From UBA10649 sp963700745 (GTDB lineage Bacteria > Actinomycetota > Actinomycetes > S36-B12): DNA of 64,000 nucleotides. Below the pieces are notes generated by a model, which worked only from the letters and a program-made list of their open reading frames with translations, was not told where the DNA came from and made no database searches. Shown piece by piece: positions 27,384 through 36,574 of this stretch. The stretch's first letter is position 1. The number at the start of each line of letters is the position of its first letter. Position numbers and translations under genes: made by a program. The stretch spans positions 62,001 to 126,000 of the forward strand of contig CAVOYT010000003.1 in the NCBI GenBank assembly GCA_963700745.1. Direction: 5' to 3'.

Positions 27384-28175
27384 GAGGATGCCATCCTCGC
27401 AAGATCGCCGACCGCGTCGCCAGCCAGGCAGACGGCGATGCCCTGACGACCGGTGATGCCGTCCCGGCGATACGAGAAGAGGTCGGGGTCCTCGACGGTG
27501 CAGCCGCCGGCCGACATGATCGCGTGATCCTGCACTCCGAGCTCGAGCAGCCGGGCTCGCACTCCCCCGCGCACATCGATCGCCGGGCTGGCCGTCCGCG
27601 CAGGTGGCGAGGGCGGCGGCGCGCACCGCGGCCGAGCAGTGGCCGGCAACCTCGTCCGCCCGCTCCGGGGGCACCGGATAGCACGCGCCGCACACCGCAG
27701 GTCCGAGCACGGCGAACGCGACGCCGCATCCGTGGTCGTGCAGCACCGACAGGATCGAGCCCACGACGTCGACGACAAGACCCCGCCACCCGCAGTGCGC
27801 CACCCCGATGGTTCGGCCGTCATCCCCGACGAGCCCCAGCGGAACGCAGTCCGCACCGAGAGCGAGGATCGCGAGTCCGGGCTCCTGGGTCACCAGGCCG
27901 TCGACTCCGGCGACCACTCCAGGACCGGCGACCGACCGCGACCTGACGCCCCGTGGACGGCGTCCATGACCGCTGCACGGTCCGCCGACGCACCGACCGC
28001 TGCCGCGAGCCGCTGACGGTTGACCAGCGACGTCATCGCCGTCGTCCCCGACGTAGCCCGCAAGGTTGAGGGAGTCGAACGGCGGGCGGCTGACCCCTCC
28101 CGAACGACCGGTGGCCGCCCATGAGGATGGGCGGCCACCGGTGGATCGGACGAGTCCTGCGGCGATCGGGAACAT
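27380..28175 (-). CDS. pgeF: purine nucleoside phosphorylase / laccase-domain protein PgeF, about four frame errors
   Basis: DUF152 family (YfiH), an enzyme on purine nucleosides, also proposed as a peptidoglycan editing factor. Motifs: RSGGVSRPPFDSLNLAGYVGDD with the family start; NRQRLAAAVGA; MDAVHGAS; PGVVAGVDGLVT; LALGADCVPL with the zinc Cys; GVAHCGWRGLV with the metal His-Cys; LGPAVCGACYPV. Surplus bases near 28024, 27942, 27934 and 27590 must be removed to join the pieces; the repaired length is then 263 residues. The start at ATG 28175 places a strong 16-bp hairpin inside codons 11-23, so the true start may be different. Confidence 0.82.
28107..28142. terminator. perfect 16-bp hairpin with 4-nt loop after ftsZ
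   Basis: ACCGGTGGCCGCCCAT at 28107-28122 is perfectly inverted at 28127-28142 around the loop GAGG. It begins 46 bases downstream of the ftsZ stop (minus strand). No T-run follows, as is common for high-GC terminators. It could terminate or stabilise the ftsZ mRNA; it also overlaps the annotated 5' end of pgeF. Confidence 0.75.
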
Positions 28176-28188
28176 CGTCCGGGGAGCG

Positions 28189-29301
28189 CTACTTCAGGAA
28201 GTCCGGGATGTCGAGGTCGTCGTCGCTGTCCTCGAACACGATGGTCCGGGGCTGCGACAGCGTCCGCGAGCCCGGAGCCACGACGGCCGGCACCTCGCCG
28301 GTGTCTCCGTCGCGCAGGCGAGCAGTCGACCCGCCGGCACGCTTGGCCGGCGGCTCACCGCCGTCGAAGCCAGCAGCGATGACGGTCACCCGAACCTCGT
28401 CGCCGAGCGTGTCGTCGATCACTGCGCCGAAGATGATGTTGGCATCGGGGTGTGCGGCGTCGGCGACGAGGCGCGCGGCCTCGTTGATCTCGAACAGCCC
28501 AAGGTCGCTGCCGCCGGAGATCGAGAGCAGGACGCCGTGAGCTCCGTCGATGCCGGCCTCGAGCAGCGGACTCGAGATGGCCTTCTCGGCCGCCTCGACG
28601 GCGCGGTCCTCACCGCGCGCCGAGCCGATACCCATCAGGGCGGAACCGGCCGAGTGCATGACGCTCTTGACGTCGGCGAAGTCGAGATTGATCAGGCCCG
28701 GAGTGGTGATGAGGTCGGTGATCCCGGACACGCCCTGCAGCAGGACGTGGTCGGCCTGGCGGAAGGCATCGATCACGCTGATGTTCCGGTCGGCCAGCGA
28801 CAGCAGTCGATCGTTCGGGATGACGATGAGGGTGTCGACCTCGGCGCGCAGGTTGTCGACGCCGACATCGGCCTGCGACTGGCGACGACGCCCCTCGAAG
28901 CCGAACGGGCGGGTCACGACGCCGATCGTCAGAGCACCGAGTGACCGAGCCACGCGAGCCACGACCGGAGCGCCACCGGTGCCGGTGCCGCCGCCCTCGC
29001 CCGCGGTCACGAAGACCATGTCGGCGCCCTTGAGCACCTCCTCGATCTCCTCGAGGTGGTCCTCCGCCGCCTTCGCGCCCACCTCCGGGTTGGCGCCGGC
29101 GCCGAGGCCGCGCGTCAGTTCGCGACCGATGTCGAGCTTCACGTCGGCGTCGCTCATGAGGAGCGCCTGCGCATCGGTGTTGATGGCGATGAACTCCACG
29201 CCCTTGAGTCCGACCTCGATCATGCGGTTCACGGCGTTCACGCCACCGCCGCCGATGCCGACGACCTTGATCACTGCCAGGTAGTTCTGCGGAGCCGCCA
29301 C
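28189..29301 (-). CDS. ftsZ: cell division GTPase FtsZ
   Basis: Tubulin-like GTPase forming the Z ring. 370 residues from GTG 29301: NYLAVIKVVGIGGGGVNAVN, the tubulin signature GEGGGTGTGGAPVVA, RPFGFEGRRR, NDRLLSLADRNISVIDAF, and a C-terminal peptide DDDLDIPDFLK that SepF and FtsW bind in actinomycetes. AGAGGACGG lies 7-15 bases before the GTG, favouring it over the ATG at 29319, which has no ribosome site. It is in the same orientation as ftsQ but separated by 297 bases, so it probably has its own promoter. Confidence 0.97.
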   Translation of the reverse strand: MAAPQNYLAVIKVVGIGGGGVNAVNRMIEVGLKGVEFIAINTDAQALLMSDADVKLDIGRELTRGLGAGANPEVGAKAAEDHLEEIEEVLKGADMVFVTAGEGGGTGTGGAPVVARVARSLGALTIGVVTRPFGFEGRRRQSQADVGVDNLRAEVDTLIVIPNDRLLSLADRNISVIDAFRQADHVLLQGVSGITDLITTPGLINLDFADVKSVMHSAGSALMGIGSARGEDRAVEAAEKAISSPLLEAGIDGAHGVLLSISGGSDLGLFEINEAARLVADAAHPDANIIFGAVIDDTLGDEVRVTVIAAGFDGGEPPAKRAGGSTARLRDGDTGEVPAVVAPGSRTLSQPRTIVFEDSDDDLDIPDFLK

Positions 29302-29598
29302 GGCCGCCCGTCCTCTCATCCGGTGCCCCGGGCCTTCTCACCCGATGCGTGTGCTGGCCACAAACCCTCAACCTCAACAAGAGGCTTAGAAATCAACCTG
29401 CCTGCGGCCGGCGGGAGGGTAAGGGTAGAAACGCCTGTTACGCAAGTGACGGCCGAAATCTTCGACGAAGTCGAGGATTTCGGCGGGGATTCGGACCGCT
29501 AGCGCGGCAACCCCTCCGGGCGGGGCCCGCTAGCGCGGAAACTCCTGCGGCCGCCGCTATCGCGGTAACCCCTGGGGCGGTGGTTCGCTCAGGGCGGG
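29302..29598 (-). promoter_or_regulatory. ftsQ-ftsZ intergenic region, probable ftsZ promoter zone
   Basis: A 297-base non-coding stretch. On the minus strand the ftsZ-proximal half contains two TTGAGG hexamers and a T-rich TTGTGG, lower in GC than its surroundings, where ftsZ promoters usually sit in actinomycetes. The distal half holds three 24-bp repeats (listed separately). I cannot assign a -10/-35 pair with confidence. Confidence 0.45.
29496..29577. repeat. three 24-bp degenerate repeats after ftsQ
   Basis: Units start at 29496, 29527 and 29554; each begins CCGCTAGCGCGG or CCGCTATCGCGG, nearly palindromic, and continues with an AACCCCT-like stretch. On the minus strand each holds a TAG in the same GC-rich setting as the ftsQ stop at 29599-29601 (CCCGCTAGC). 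Confidence 0.85.
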
Positions 29599-30319
29599 CT
29601 AGCGGGAGCGGAAGGTCGTCGGCAGCTCGGGCGCCGACACGTCGTACACATCGGCCTTGCGCTTCATGATGGCCCGGAGCACTCGAGCCTTGAACTCGGC
29701 CTGGTCGGCGCTCCCCCACCGGACGATGTCGCCGGACCGCAGGGTCAGGCTGACGTCGTCTCGCGTGGTCGCGTACAGCGACACCACCCGGCGCAGCCAG
29801 GTCGGCCGGCAGCGCGGACAGTACGGACATCGCCGCCTCCAGCCCGACGTCCTGCGCGCGCACGGTGGGCAGGCCCTTGGCCCAGTTTCCCTCCGGCGAG
29901 AAGACCCGTCCCGTGGCGTCGACGGCCGCACCATCGTTCGCGCCGGCCAGCACCGCGATCGGGACTCGTGCGGTGACCGCGACGACGATCTCGTTGGGCC
30001 ATCCCCGTCGCACGTCCGCGGACTCCACCCAGTCCAGGCCCAGCACGGCACGGCGGGCGGCCTCGGTGTCCAGCGTCGCCAGCGGAACTCCACGCGGAAC
30101 GGTCGCGGCCCGCAGCACTGCCTGCGCCCGATCGTCCTCGACGCCGACGACGCGCACCTGCTTGACGGCGAGCACCGAGGAGAACCACACCAGCCAGACC
30201 ACGCCGGCCATGACGAGGGCGGCGAGCACCAATCCCAAGATGCGCATCCGGCGACGGCGACGCGGACGACGATCGGACAGGTCAGCGGTGACCGGTCGGT
30301 CGACGGTCGGTGCCCTCAT
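29599..30319 (-). CDS. ftsQ: cell division protein FtsQ, one frame error
   Basis: Single-pass divisome protein. A basic cytoplasmic N-terminus (RRPRRRRRMRILG) leads to a membrane helix (about 25-45), a POTRA domain starting VKQVRVVGVEDDRAQAVLRA with DTEAARRAVLGLDWVESADV, and a beta domain (DATGRVFSPEG). One surplus base near 29800 shifts the frame; repaired, it continues VVSLYATTRDDVSLTLRSGD and ends LPTTFRSR, 239 residues. The ATG at 30319 overlaps the corrected murC stop (ATGA). Confidence 0.9.
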
Positions 30320-31726
30320 GCGCCGACCCTGCCGGGCTCGCAGCAGATCGAGGACCTCAAGCCCGATCATGCCGATGTCGCCGGCACCGAGCGTCATGAT
30401 CAGGTCGCCGGGCCGCGCACGATCGACCAGATGACCTGCAACCGCCGACCACGACGGCTCGAAGACGACCTGCGCGGCAGGCAGGGGAACGTGCGACGCC
30501 ATCGTCTGACCACTGGCACCCGGGATCGGCGTCTCCCCGGGCGCGAACACCTCGAGCACGACCACCTCGTCGGCCAGTCCGAGGGCCTGGCCGAACTCCT
30601 CGACGAACATGGCCGTGCGGTAGTAGTGGTGGGCCTGGAAGGCCACGACGACCCGACCATCGCCGACGACGTCGCGGGCCGCCCGCAGCGTGGCCTCGAT
30701 CTCGGTCGGGTGATGCGCGTAGTCGTCGAACACCCGAATGTCGTCGACCTGCCCCTTGAAGTCGAATCGGCGCCGGGTGCCGCTGAAAGACGCCAGGCCA
30801 TCCCGGAGGTCCGATGCGGAGTAGTCGAGACCGAGGCCGGTCACGAAGGCCGCCAGCGCGTTGAGCGCGTTGTGCTTGCCGGGGACCTCGAGCGCGATCT
30901 CGCCCAGGCGCACCCCGTTGTGGACGGTGTCGAAGGCCCACCCGGCGTCGGTGCGACGCGCGTCGCTGAGCCGGTAGTCCGCCTCGAGCGACTCTCCGTA
31001 GGTCCGCACGTCGACCCCGGCCTCGCGGCAGCGCTCGGCCAGACGGGCGCCACCCGGGTCATCGACGCACACGACCACGAATCCGTCACGGTCACGGATG
31101 CCGGTGGCGAACTCGAGGAAGCGCCGCCTCGATGGCCTCGAAGGTCCCCCAGTGATCCAGGTGGTCGGCCTCGACATTGGTCACGATCCCGGCGATCGGC
31201 TCCGAGGAACAGGAAGGCGCCGTCGCTCTCGTCGGCCTCGACGACGAAGACGTCGCCGGAGCCGAGATGCGCGTTGGAGCCGGATTCGTTCAACTCGCTG
31301 CCGATCGCAAACGACGGGTCCGCCCCGCAGTGCTGAAGCGCCACGGTGAGCATCGACGTGGTGGTCGTCTTGCCGTGCGTCCCGGCCACCGCGACGCCCC
31401 GCGTGCCAGCCATCACGGCCGGCCAGCGCCTCGGCCCGGCTGAGCTCGGGAATGCCACGTTCGCGGGCGGCCGCCCGTTCGACGTTGCCCTCGGGAATGG
31501 CCGTGGACACGACCAGCGCGTCGATGCCCGCGAACGAATGCCGGCGTCATGCCCCACCCTGGCCTCGACGCCGATGGCGCGCAGATGCCTGCAGGCGACG
31601 GGAGTCCTTGGCATCGGACCCGGACACGGCGAGTCCCTGAGCCACCATGATGCGAGCGATTCCCGACATGCCAGCGCCGCCGATGCCCACGATGTGGACC
31701 CGGCCCAGGGCCGCTGGCTCCGTCAC
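30316..31726 (-). CDS. murC: UDP-N-acetylmuramate-L-alanine ligase, six frame errors
   Basis: MurC adds L-alanine to UDP-MurNAc with ATP. Motifs in order: RVHIVGIGGAGMSGIARIM (UDP-binding), STAIPEGNVE, VAVAGTHGKTTTTSMLTVAL (P-loop), FVVEADESDGAFLF, NVEADHLDHWGTFEAIE, GKHNALNALAAF, FDDYAHHPTEIEATLRAAR, FQAHHYYRTAMF and GAGDIGMIG. The frame changes near 31588, 31543, 31420, 31202, 31121 and just before the stop near 30338: five surplus bases and one missing (31543). With all six corrected the length is exactly 468 residues, normal for MurC, and the TGA overlaps ftsQ. GTG 31726 overlaps the murG stop. Confidence 0.9.
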
Positions 31727-32799
31727 TCCGCACCTCCCGATGCCGCCCGCAGGACGATGCGGGCCAGTTGTTCGTCGGCGTCCCGCACGCCATGCTCATA
31801 CGCGGCCGCACCCATCGCGTGCAGCCGCTCCCCATCCTCCAGCACTCCGGCAGCGACGTCGGTGAGCCACTCCGCAGTGATCTCCGCATCGTCGACGATC
31901 AGGCCGCCCCCGGCCGCCACGACCGGCAGGGCGTTGAGTCGTTGCTCGCCGTTCCCGATCGGAAGGGCACGTAGATCGCGGGCAGCCCGACGGCGGCAAG
32001 CTCGGCGCAGGTCATCGCCCCCGCCCTTGTCACCGCGAGGTCCGCGGCGCAGTAGGCCAGGTCCATCCGCTCGATGTAGGGAACGGGCACGTACCCCGGA
32101 GACGGCGCCGGCGGCGTCGTTACGGGTGCCGAAGGCATGAAGGACCTCGATCCCCCGCCTCCGCAGGCCGGGAAGCGCCTGCTCGATCACGGTGTTGAGG
32201 CGCATCGCGCCCTGCGATCCCCCGAAGACGAGTAGCACGGGGGCGTCGGCGCGACAGCCCGAAGTGCTGCCGCGCTGCGCCCCGCCCTGCCTGTCGGTCG
32301 AGCGTGGCGATCTCGTGCCGAAGGGGCAGAGCCATGGGACGAGCGCCACGCATCGCGCCGGGAACGGATGAGTAGACGTGCTTCGTGCCAGCGCGCACCC
32401 AGCCGGTTGGCCAGGCCCGGCCGCGCGTTCGCCTCGTGGATGACCAGCGGGGTGCGGGTGCGACGCGCGGCGAGGTAGCCGGGCACGGACGCGTAGCCAC
32501 CGAAGCCCACCACGACATCGGCTGATCGATCGCGGAGCACCGCCGTCGCGCGCTGGACCGCCCGTCGCATCCGGGAAGGCAGTCGCAGGAGGTCGGTGTT
32601 CGGCCGCCGCGGCAGTCGGCACGCTGGGCAGCGTCACGAGGTCGTAGCCACGGGCCGGAACGAGCGTGCCCTCGAGACCTCGCTCGCTGCCGATCACGGT
32701 GATCCCGATCGACGGGTCGAGTCGACGCAGGGCGTCTGCCACGTTCAAGGCGGGCTCGATGTGCCCGGCCGTTCCGCCGGCGGCGAGGACGACATGCAC
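31723..32799 (-). CDS. murG: UDP-GlcNAc:lipid I transferase MurG, five frame errors
   Basis: MurG makes lipid II at the inner face of the membrane. Motifs: VVLAAGGTAGHIEPALNVAD, SERGLEGTLVPARGY, DVVVGFGGYASVPGYLAA, VIHEANARPGLANRLGA, HVYSSVPGAMRGA, VLLVFGGSQGAMRLN, YIERMDLAYCAADLAVTRAG, TCAELAAVGLPAIYVP and GNGEQRLNA. Frame changes near 32616, 32390, 32254 and 32096 (surplus bases) and 31966 (one missing). Repaired length is 357 residues. GTG at 32799, one base after the ftsW stop. Confidence 0.9.
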   Translation of the reverse strand: MHVVLAAGGTAGHIEPALNVADALRRLDPSIGITVIGSERGLEGTLVPARGYDLVTLPSVPTAAAAEHRPPATAFPDATGGPARDGGAPRSISRCRGGLRWLRVRARLPRRASHPHPAGHPRGERAAGPGQPAGCALARSTSTHPFPARCVALVPWLCPFGTRSPRSTDRQGGAQRGSTSGCRADAPVLLVFGGSQGAMRLNTVIEQALPGLRRRGIEVLHAFGTRNDAAGAVSGVRARSLHRADGPGLLRRGPRGDKGGGDDLRRACRRRAARDLRALPIGNGEQRLNALPVVAAGGGLIVDDAEITAEWLTDVAAGVLEDGERLHAMGAAAYEHGVRDADEQLARIVLRAASGGAE

Positions 32800-32800
32800 G

Positions 32801-34020
32801 TCAGCGCCGCCGAAGCGAGTCCGCCGTGCTCCTGCGCCGCAGGGCCCGGCGGGCATCGGGCTCGGCCTTGGCGAAGGCCATGAGCATCCCCAGGGCGACC
32901 AGGGTCGGGATGAGCGAGGACCCACCGTAGGAGACGAGAGGAAGCGGCACACCGGTGATCGGGAGCAGGCCGAGTACCGCCCCGATATTGATCACGGCCT
33001 GAATGACGATCCACGACCCGACGCCGGCGGAGGCGAGGCGGACGAAGGGATCCCGGGTGTTGCGCGACAGCCGGAAGATGGCGAAGGCGAGCACAGCGAA
33101 CAGGGCCAGGACCGACGAGCGAACCCACCAGCCCGAGCTCCTCCCCGATCACCGGGAAGATGAAGTCGGTGTGCGCCTCGGGAAGCGAGCCCCACTTCTC
33201 TCGGCTCGCGCCCGAGGCCCACTCCCCAGAAGCCGCCGGTGCCCAGCGCGTACTGACCCTGGGTGAGCTGCCAGCCGAAGCCGAGCGGATCAGCGCCAGG
33301 ATCCAGCCACGAGGTGAAGCGCTGCATGCGGTAGGGCGCCGCCAGGGTGAGCAGAAGGATCGAGAAGGCGCCGACCGACATCAGGATCGCGAACAGTCGC
33401 AGCGGTGCGCCGGCGGCGAAGAGCATGCCCATCGTGATGGCGGCGAGCATCAGCGTGTTGCCGAAGTCGCCCTCCATCAGGACCAGCACCATCATGGCGC
33501 CCGAGACCGGGAGCAGCGGGATCAGAAGCGATCGCCAGGTCTCGAGCTGCCTGCTGTTCCTTGAGAGCAGGCTCGCCCCCCAGACCACGAGCGCGAGCTT
33601 CGCGAACTCCGAGGGCTGCAGTCGGAACGGGCCGATGATCTCGATCCAGTTCCGCTGCCCGGCGACCTCGACGCCGATGACGAGCACGGCGACCAGGAGG
33701 CCGAACGCAAGCGCGAAGAGGACCCACGCGAAACCCCGCCAGAACTGAACCGACGTGCGAGCCGCGAAGAGCATCGCCACAACGCCGAGGATGGCGAACA
33801 ACGCCTGTCTCTGGGCCAGCGTGTAGGCCGAACCGAACACTCGGAAACTCTCGATGCTGGACGCCGAGAGCACCATGATCAGACCCAGCACGAGCAGCAG
33901 CAGCGTGGTGCCGAGGAGCAGGTAGTAGGTGCTGAGCGGGTGGTTCAGCAGGAGTGCCAGTCGGCTCGGGGCTTCAGCCTGAGCGGATCGGTGCTCGTCA
34001 CGGGACGTCGTCTCGCTCAT
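32801..34020 (-). CDS. ftsW: lipid II polymerase FtsW, two frame errors
   Basis: SEDS-family septal glycosyltransferase with about ten membrane helices. Motifs: IMVLSASSIESFRVFGSAYT, VAGQRNWIEIIGPFRLQPSE followed by FAKLALVVWGA, MEGDFGNTLML, GQYALGTGGFWGVGLG, REKWGSLPEAHTDFIFPVIG, and GLLPITGVPLPLVSYGGSSL. The frame shifts near 33211 and near 33120 (one surplus base each). Repaired length is 405 residues. The ATG at 34020 overlaps the murD stop (ATGA). Confidence 0.93.
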
Positions 34021-35510
34021 CCGGCGCCCCCGCCGGTGCCCGCTACCGGACCGGCGAAGCCGGGAAGCGACATCACTGCCTCGGCGAAGAGCCGGCCGCG
34101 TTCGGTGTAGTCACGGAACATGTCCCACGACGCACATCCAGGCGCCAGGAGAACGGTGTCCCCCGGTCTGGCGAGCGATGCGGCGTGCTGGACCACGTCG
34201 ACCATGGCACCAGTCTCGGGGTTCTCGACCACGATGACCGGCACATCCGGCGCGTGTCGGGCCAGCGCATCAGCAAGGATGCCGCGGTCGACACCGAGCA
34301 GCACCACGCCGCGCAAACGGTGGCGCGAGGACTGCACCAGGTCGTCGAACTCCTGCCCCTTGGCCATGCCCGCCCGCGATCCAGACGATGGGGTCGTACG
34401 CGGACAGCGAGGTCTGCGCGGCGTGCGTGTTCGTCGCCTTCGAGTCGTCGACATAGGTGACGCCCTCAGCGGTCCCCACGGTCGCGATCCGATGGTCCGC
34501 GGGGACGAACGAGCGAAGGCCCTCCTTCACTGCGGCTGGCGGGACTCCGAAGGCTCGTGCCAGGGCGGCGGCGGCGAGCGCGTTCGCCACGTTGTGCGGT
34601 GCCAGGGGATGCACGTCGTGGATCGTGGCCAGCTCGCGGACCGACTCGGCGCGCTCGGCGATGAACGCCCGGTCCACGATGAGGTCATCGACCACGCCGA
34701 GCATGGAGACGCGCGGGGATACCCAGGGTGAAGCCGATGGCGCGACAGCCCTCGACCACATCCGCCTCCTGCGACCATGCGCAGGGTGGCCTCGTCCTGG
34801 ACGTTGTAGACCGCCGCCTCCTGCGTGCGCTCGTAGACCTTCGCCTTCGCGTCGACATAGGCCGCCACGGAACCGAAGTGGTCCAGGTGATCGTCCGCGA
34901 TGTTCAGGCATACCGAGGCCACCGGGCTCATCGAGTACACGAAGGGCAGTTGCGGTGCCCCCACCTCGATCGCGATCACGTCCAGCTCGTCGTGCATGAC
35001 GACGTCGACGAGTGAGTTGCCGATGTTGCCCGCGGCCGCAGTGCGGTATCCCGCCGAGCGCAGCATCGCCTCGAGCATCAGCGTCGTGGTCGTCTTCCCG
35101 TTGGTGCCGGTGACGCACAGCCACGCGGCCGCGTTGTCCGGGTGTCGCAGCCGCCACGCCAGCTCGAGCTCGCCCCATACCGGGATCCCGCGGTCCTGGG
35201 CATCGACGATCACCGGCGCGGAGGGCGGCAGGCCCGGCGACACCACCAGGAGATCCGTTCCATCCGGTGCCGGTCCCTCGTGTCCCAGCAGCACTCGGGC
35301 GTCGAGCATCCCGAGGATCTCCGCGCGCTCCCGCTGCTTGGGTCCGTCGCCGGCATCGAGCACGGTGACGCGGGCACCCAGCTGGATGAGGGCGTCCGCG
35401 CAGGCGAATCCGGCGATTCCCAGACCGGCGATCGTCACCGACCACTCGTCCCATCGTGATAGACGATTCAGATCGGCAGCGCTCCTGTCCGCAGCGGCGT
35501 CCGACGTCAC
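34017..35510 (-). CDS. murD: UDP-MurNAc-L-alanine:D-glutamate ligase, three frame errors
   Basis: MurD adds D-Glu. Motifs: WSVTIAGLGIAGFACADALI, LVVSPGLPPSAP, VWGELELAWRL, CVTGTNGKTTTTLMLEAMLR (P-loop), GNIGNSLVD, ADDHLDHFGSVAAYVDAKAK, HNVANALAAAALARA, PADHRIATVG, YVDDSKATNTHAA and GGMAKGQEFDDLV. Surplus bases near 34768, 34723 and 34369 break the frame; removing them gives 496 residues. GTG at 35510 overlaps the mraY stop. Confidence 0.92.
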
Positions 35511-36574
35511 GCGCGGACCCACTCGGCGTAGAAGAGCGTGAGTCCGGCCCCGATGCAGAGTCCTTGGACGATCCAGAACCTGACGACGATCTGGATCTCC
35601 GGCCATCCGAGCATCTCGAAGTGGTGGTGCAGGGGTGCCATGCGGAAGATGCGTCTCCCGGTCAGCTTGAACGAGCCGACCTGCAGGATCACCGAGACCG
35701 TGGTGATGAGGAACAGGCCCGCGATCAGCGGGAGGAGCAATTCCGTCCGCGTGAACACCGCGAGTCCGGCGATGCCACCGCCGAGGGCCAGCGACCCCGT
35801 GTCGCCCATGAAGATCCGCGCCGGTGCGGTGTTCCACCACAGGAAGCCGAAGGTTGCCCCAGCCGCTGCCGCGGCAACGATGGCGAGGTCGATGGGATTG
35901 GCCGTGTCATAGCAGAACGACGTCTGCTCGAAGAAGCAGCTCTGCCCGTACTGCCAGATGCTGATGAGCACGTAGGCCAGGAACGAGGCAAAGGCAGCAC
36001 CGGTAGCGAGGCCGTCGAGGCCGTCAGTCAGGTTGACGCCGTTGGTTGTCGCCGTGATGAGGAACCAGATCCACAGGAGGAACAGACCCATCGGCAGCAC
36101 GATGGCGGTGTCCCGGAGGAACGAGACGGCCATGGATGCCGGCGCGATGCCCTCCCCATTCGGGAACTGCAGGGAGAGGTAGGCGAACGCGAAGGCGACG
36201 ATGGCCTGACCGACCAGCTTGGTTCGAGCCCGCAGTCCGGTGCTGCGCTGCTTGAAGATCTTCAGGTAGTCGTCTGCGACACCGACGATGCCGAGGCCGA
36301 CCATCAGGAACAGGATGAGCAGCCCGGAAGCCGTGAGCGGGCGCCACACGACCAGATGAGTGAGGAAGTATCCGGCGATGACGCCCACCAGGATGGCCAC
36401 GCCGCCCATCGACGGGGTCCCGCGCTTGCTCTCGTGATCGGGGTAGGTCTCGCCGTCGGTGGAGGCGCGAATCGCCTGTGCGTACCCGTGCCGCGCCAGT
36501 ATGCGGATGAGCAGGGGGGTGCCGATCAACGACACGATGGCGGCAATGGCCGCCGCGATGACGACCAGCCTCAC
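35507..36574 (-). CDS. mraY: phospho-MurNAc-pentapeptide transferase
   Basis: Integral membrane enzyme that forms lipid I on undecaprenyl phosphate. 355 residues, ten helices, with KRGTPSMGGVAILVG, GVADDYLKIFKQRSTGLRAR holding the catalytic Asp pair, NGVNLTDGLDGLATG, ARIFMGDTGSLALGG and RMAPLHHHFEMLGWPE. Frame intact. GTG at 36574 overlaps the murF stop (GTGA). Confidence 0.98.
   Translation of the reverse strand: MRLVVIAAAIAAIVSLIGTPLLIRILARHGYAQAIRASTDGETYPDHESKRGTPSMGGVAILVGVIAGYFLTHLVVWRPLTASGLLILFLMVGLGIVGVADDYLKIFKQRSTGLRARTKLVGQAIVAFAFAYLSLQFPNGEGIAPASMAVSFLRDTAIVLPMGLFLLWIWFLITATTNGVNLTDGLDGLATGAAFASFLAYVLISIWQYGQSCFFEQTSFCYDTANPIDLAIVAAAAAGATFGFLWWNTAPARIFMGDTGSLALGGGIAGLAVFTRTELLLPLIAGLFLITTVSVILQVGSFKLTGRRIFRMAPLHHHFEMLGWPEIQIVVRFWIVQGLCIGAGLTLFYAEWVRA

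Noticed and set aside
29438..31177. A single open frame joining MurC and FtsQ
   Set aside because: The join arises because one surplus base removes the murC stop; correcting it restores the ATGA overlap and normal lengths for both proteins.
30316..34800. murC, murG, ftsW and murD as pseudogenes
   Set aside because: They are essential and all conserved motifs are present; repaired lengths are whole codons. Sequence error explains the breaks better than decay.
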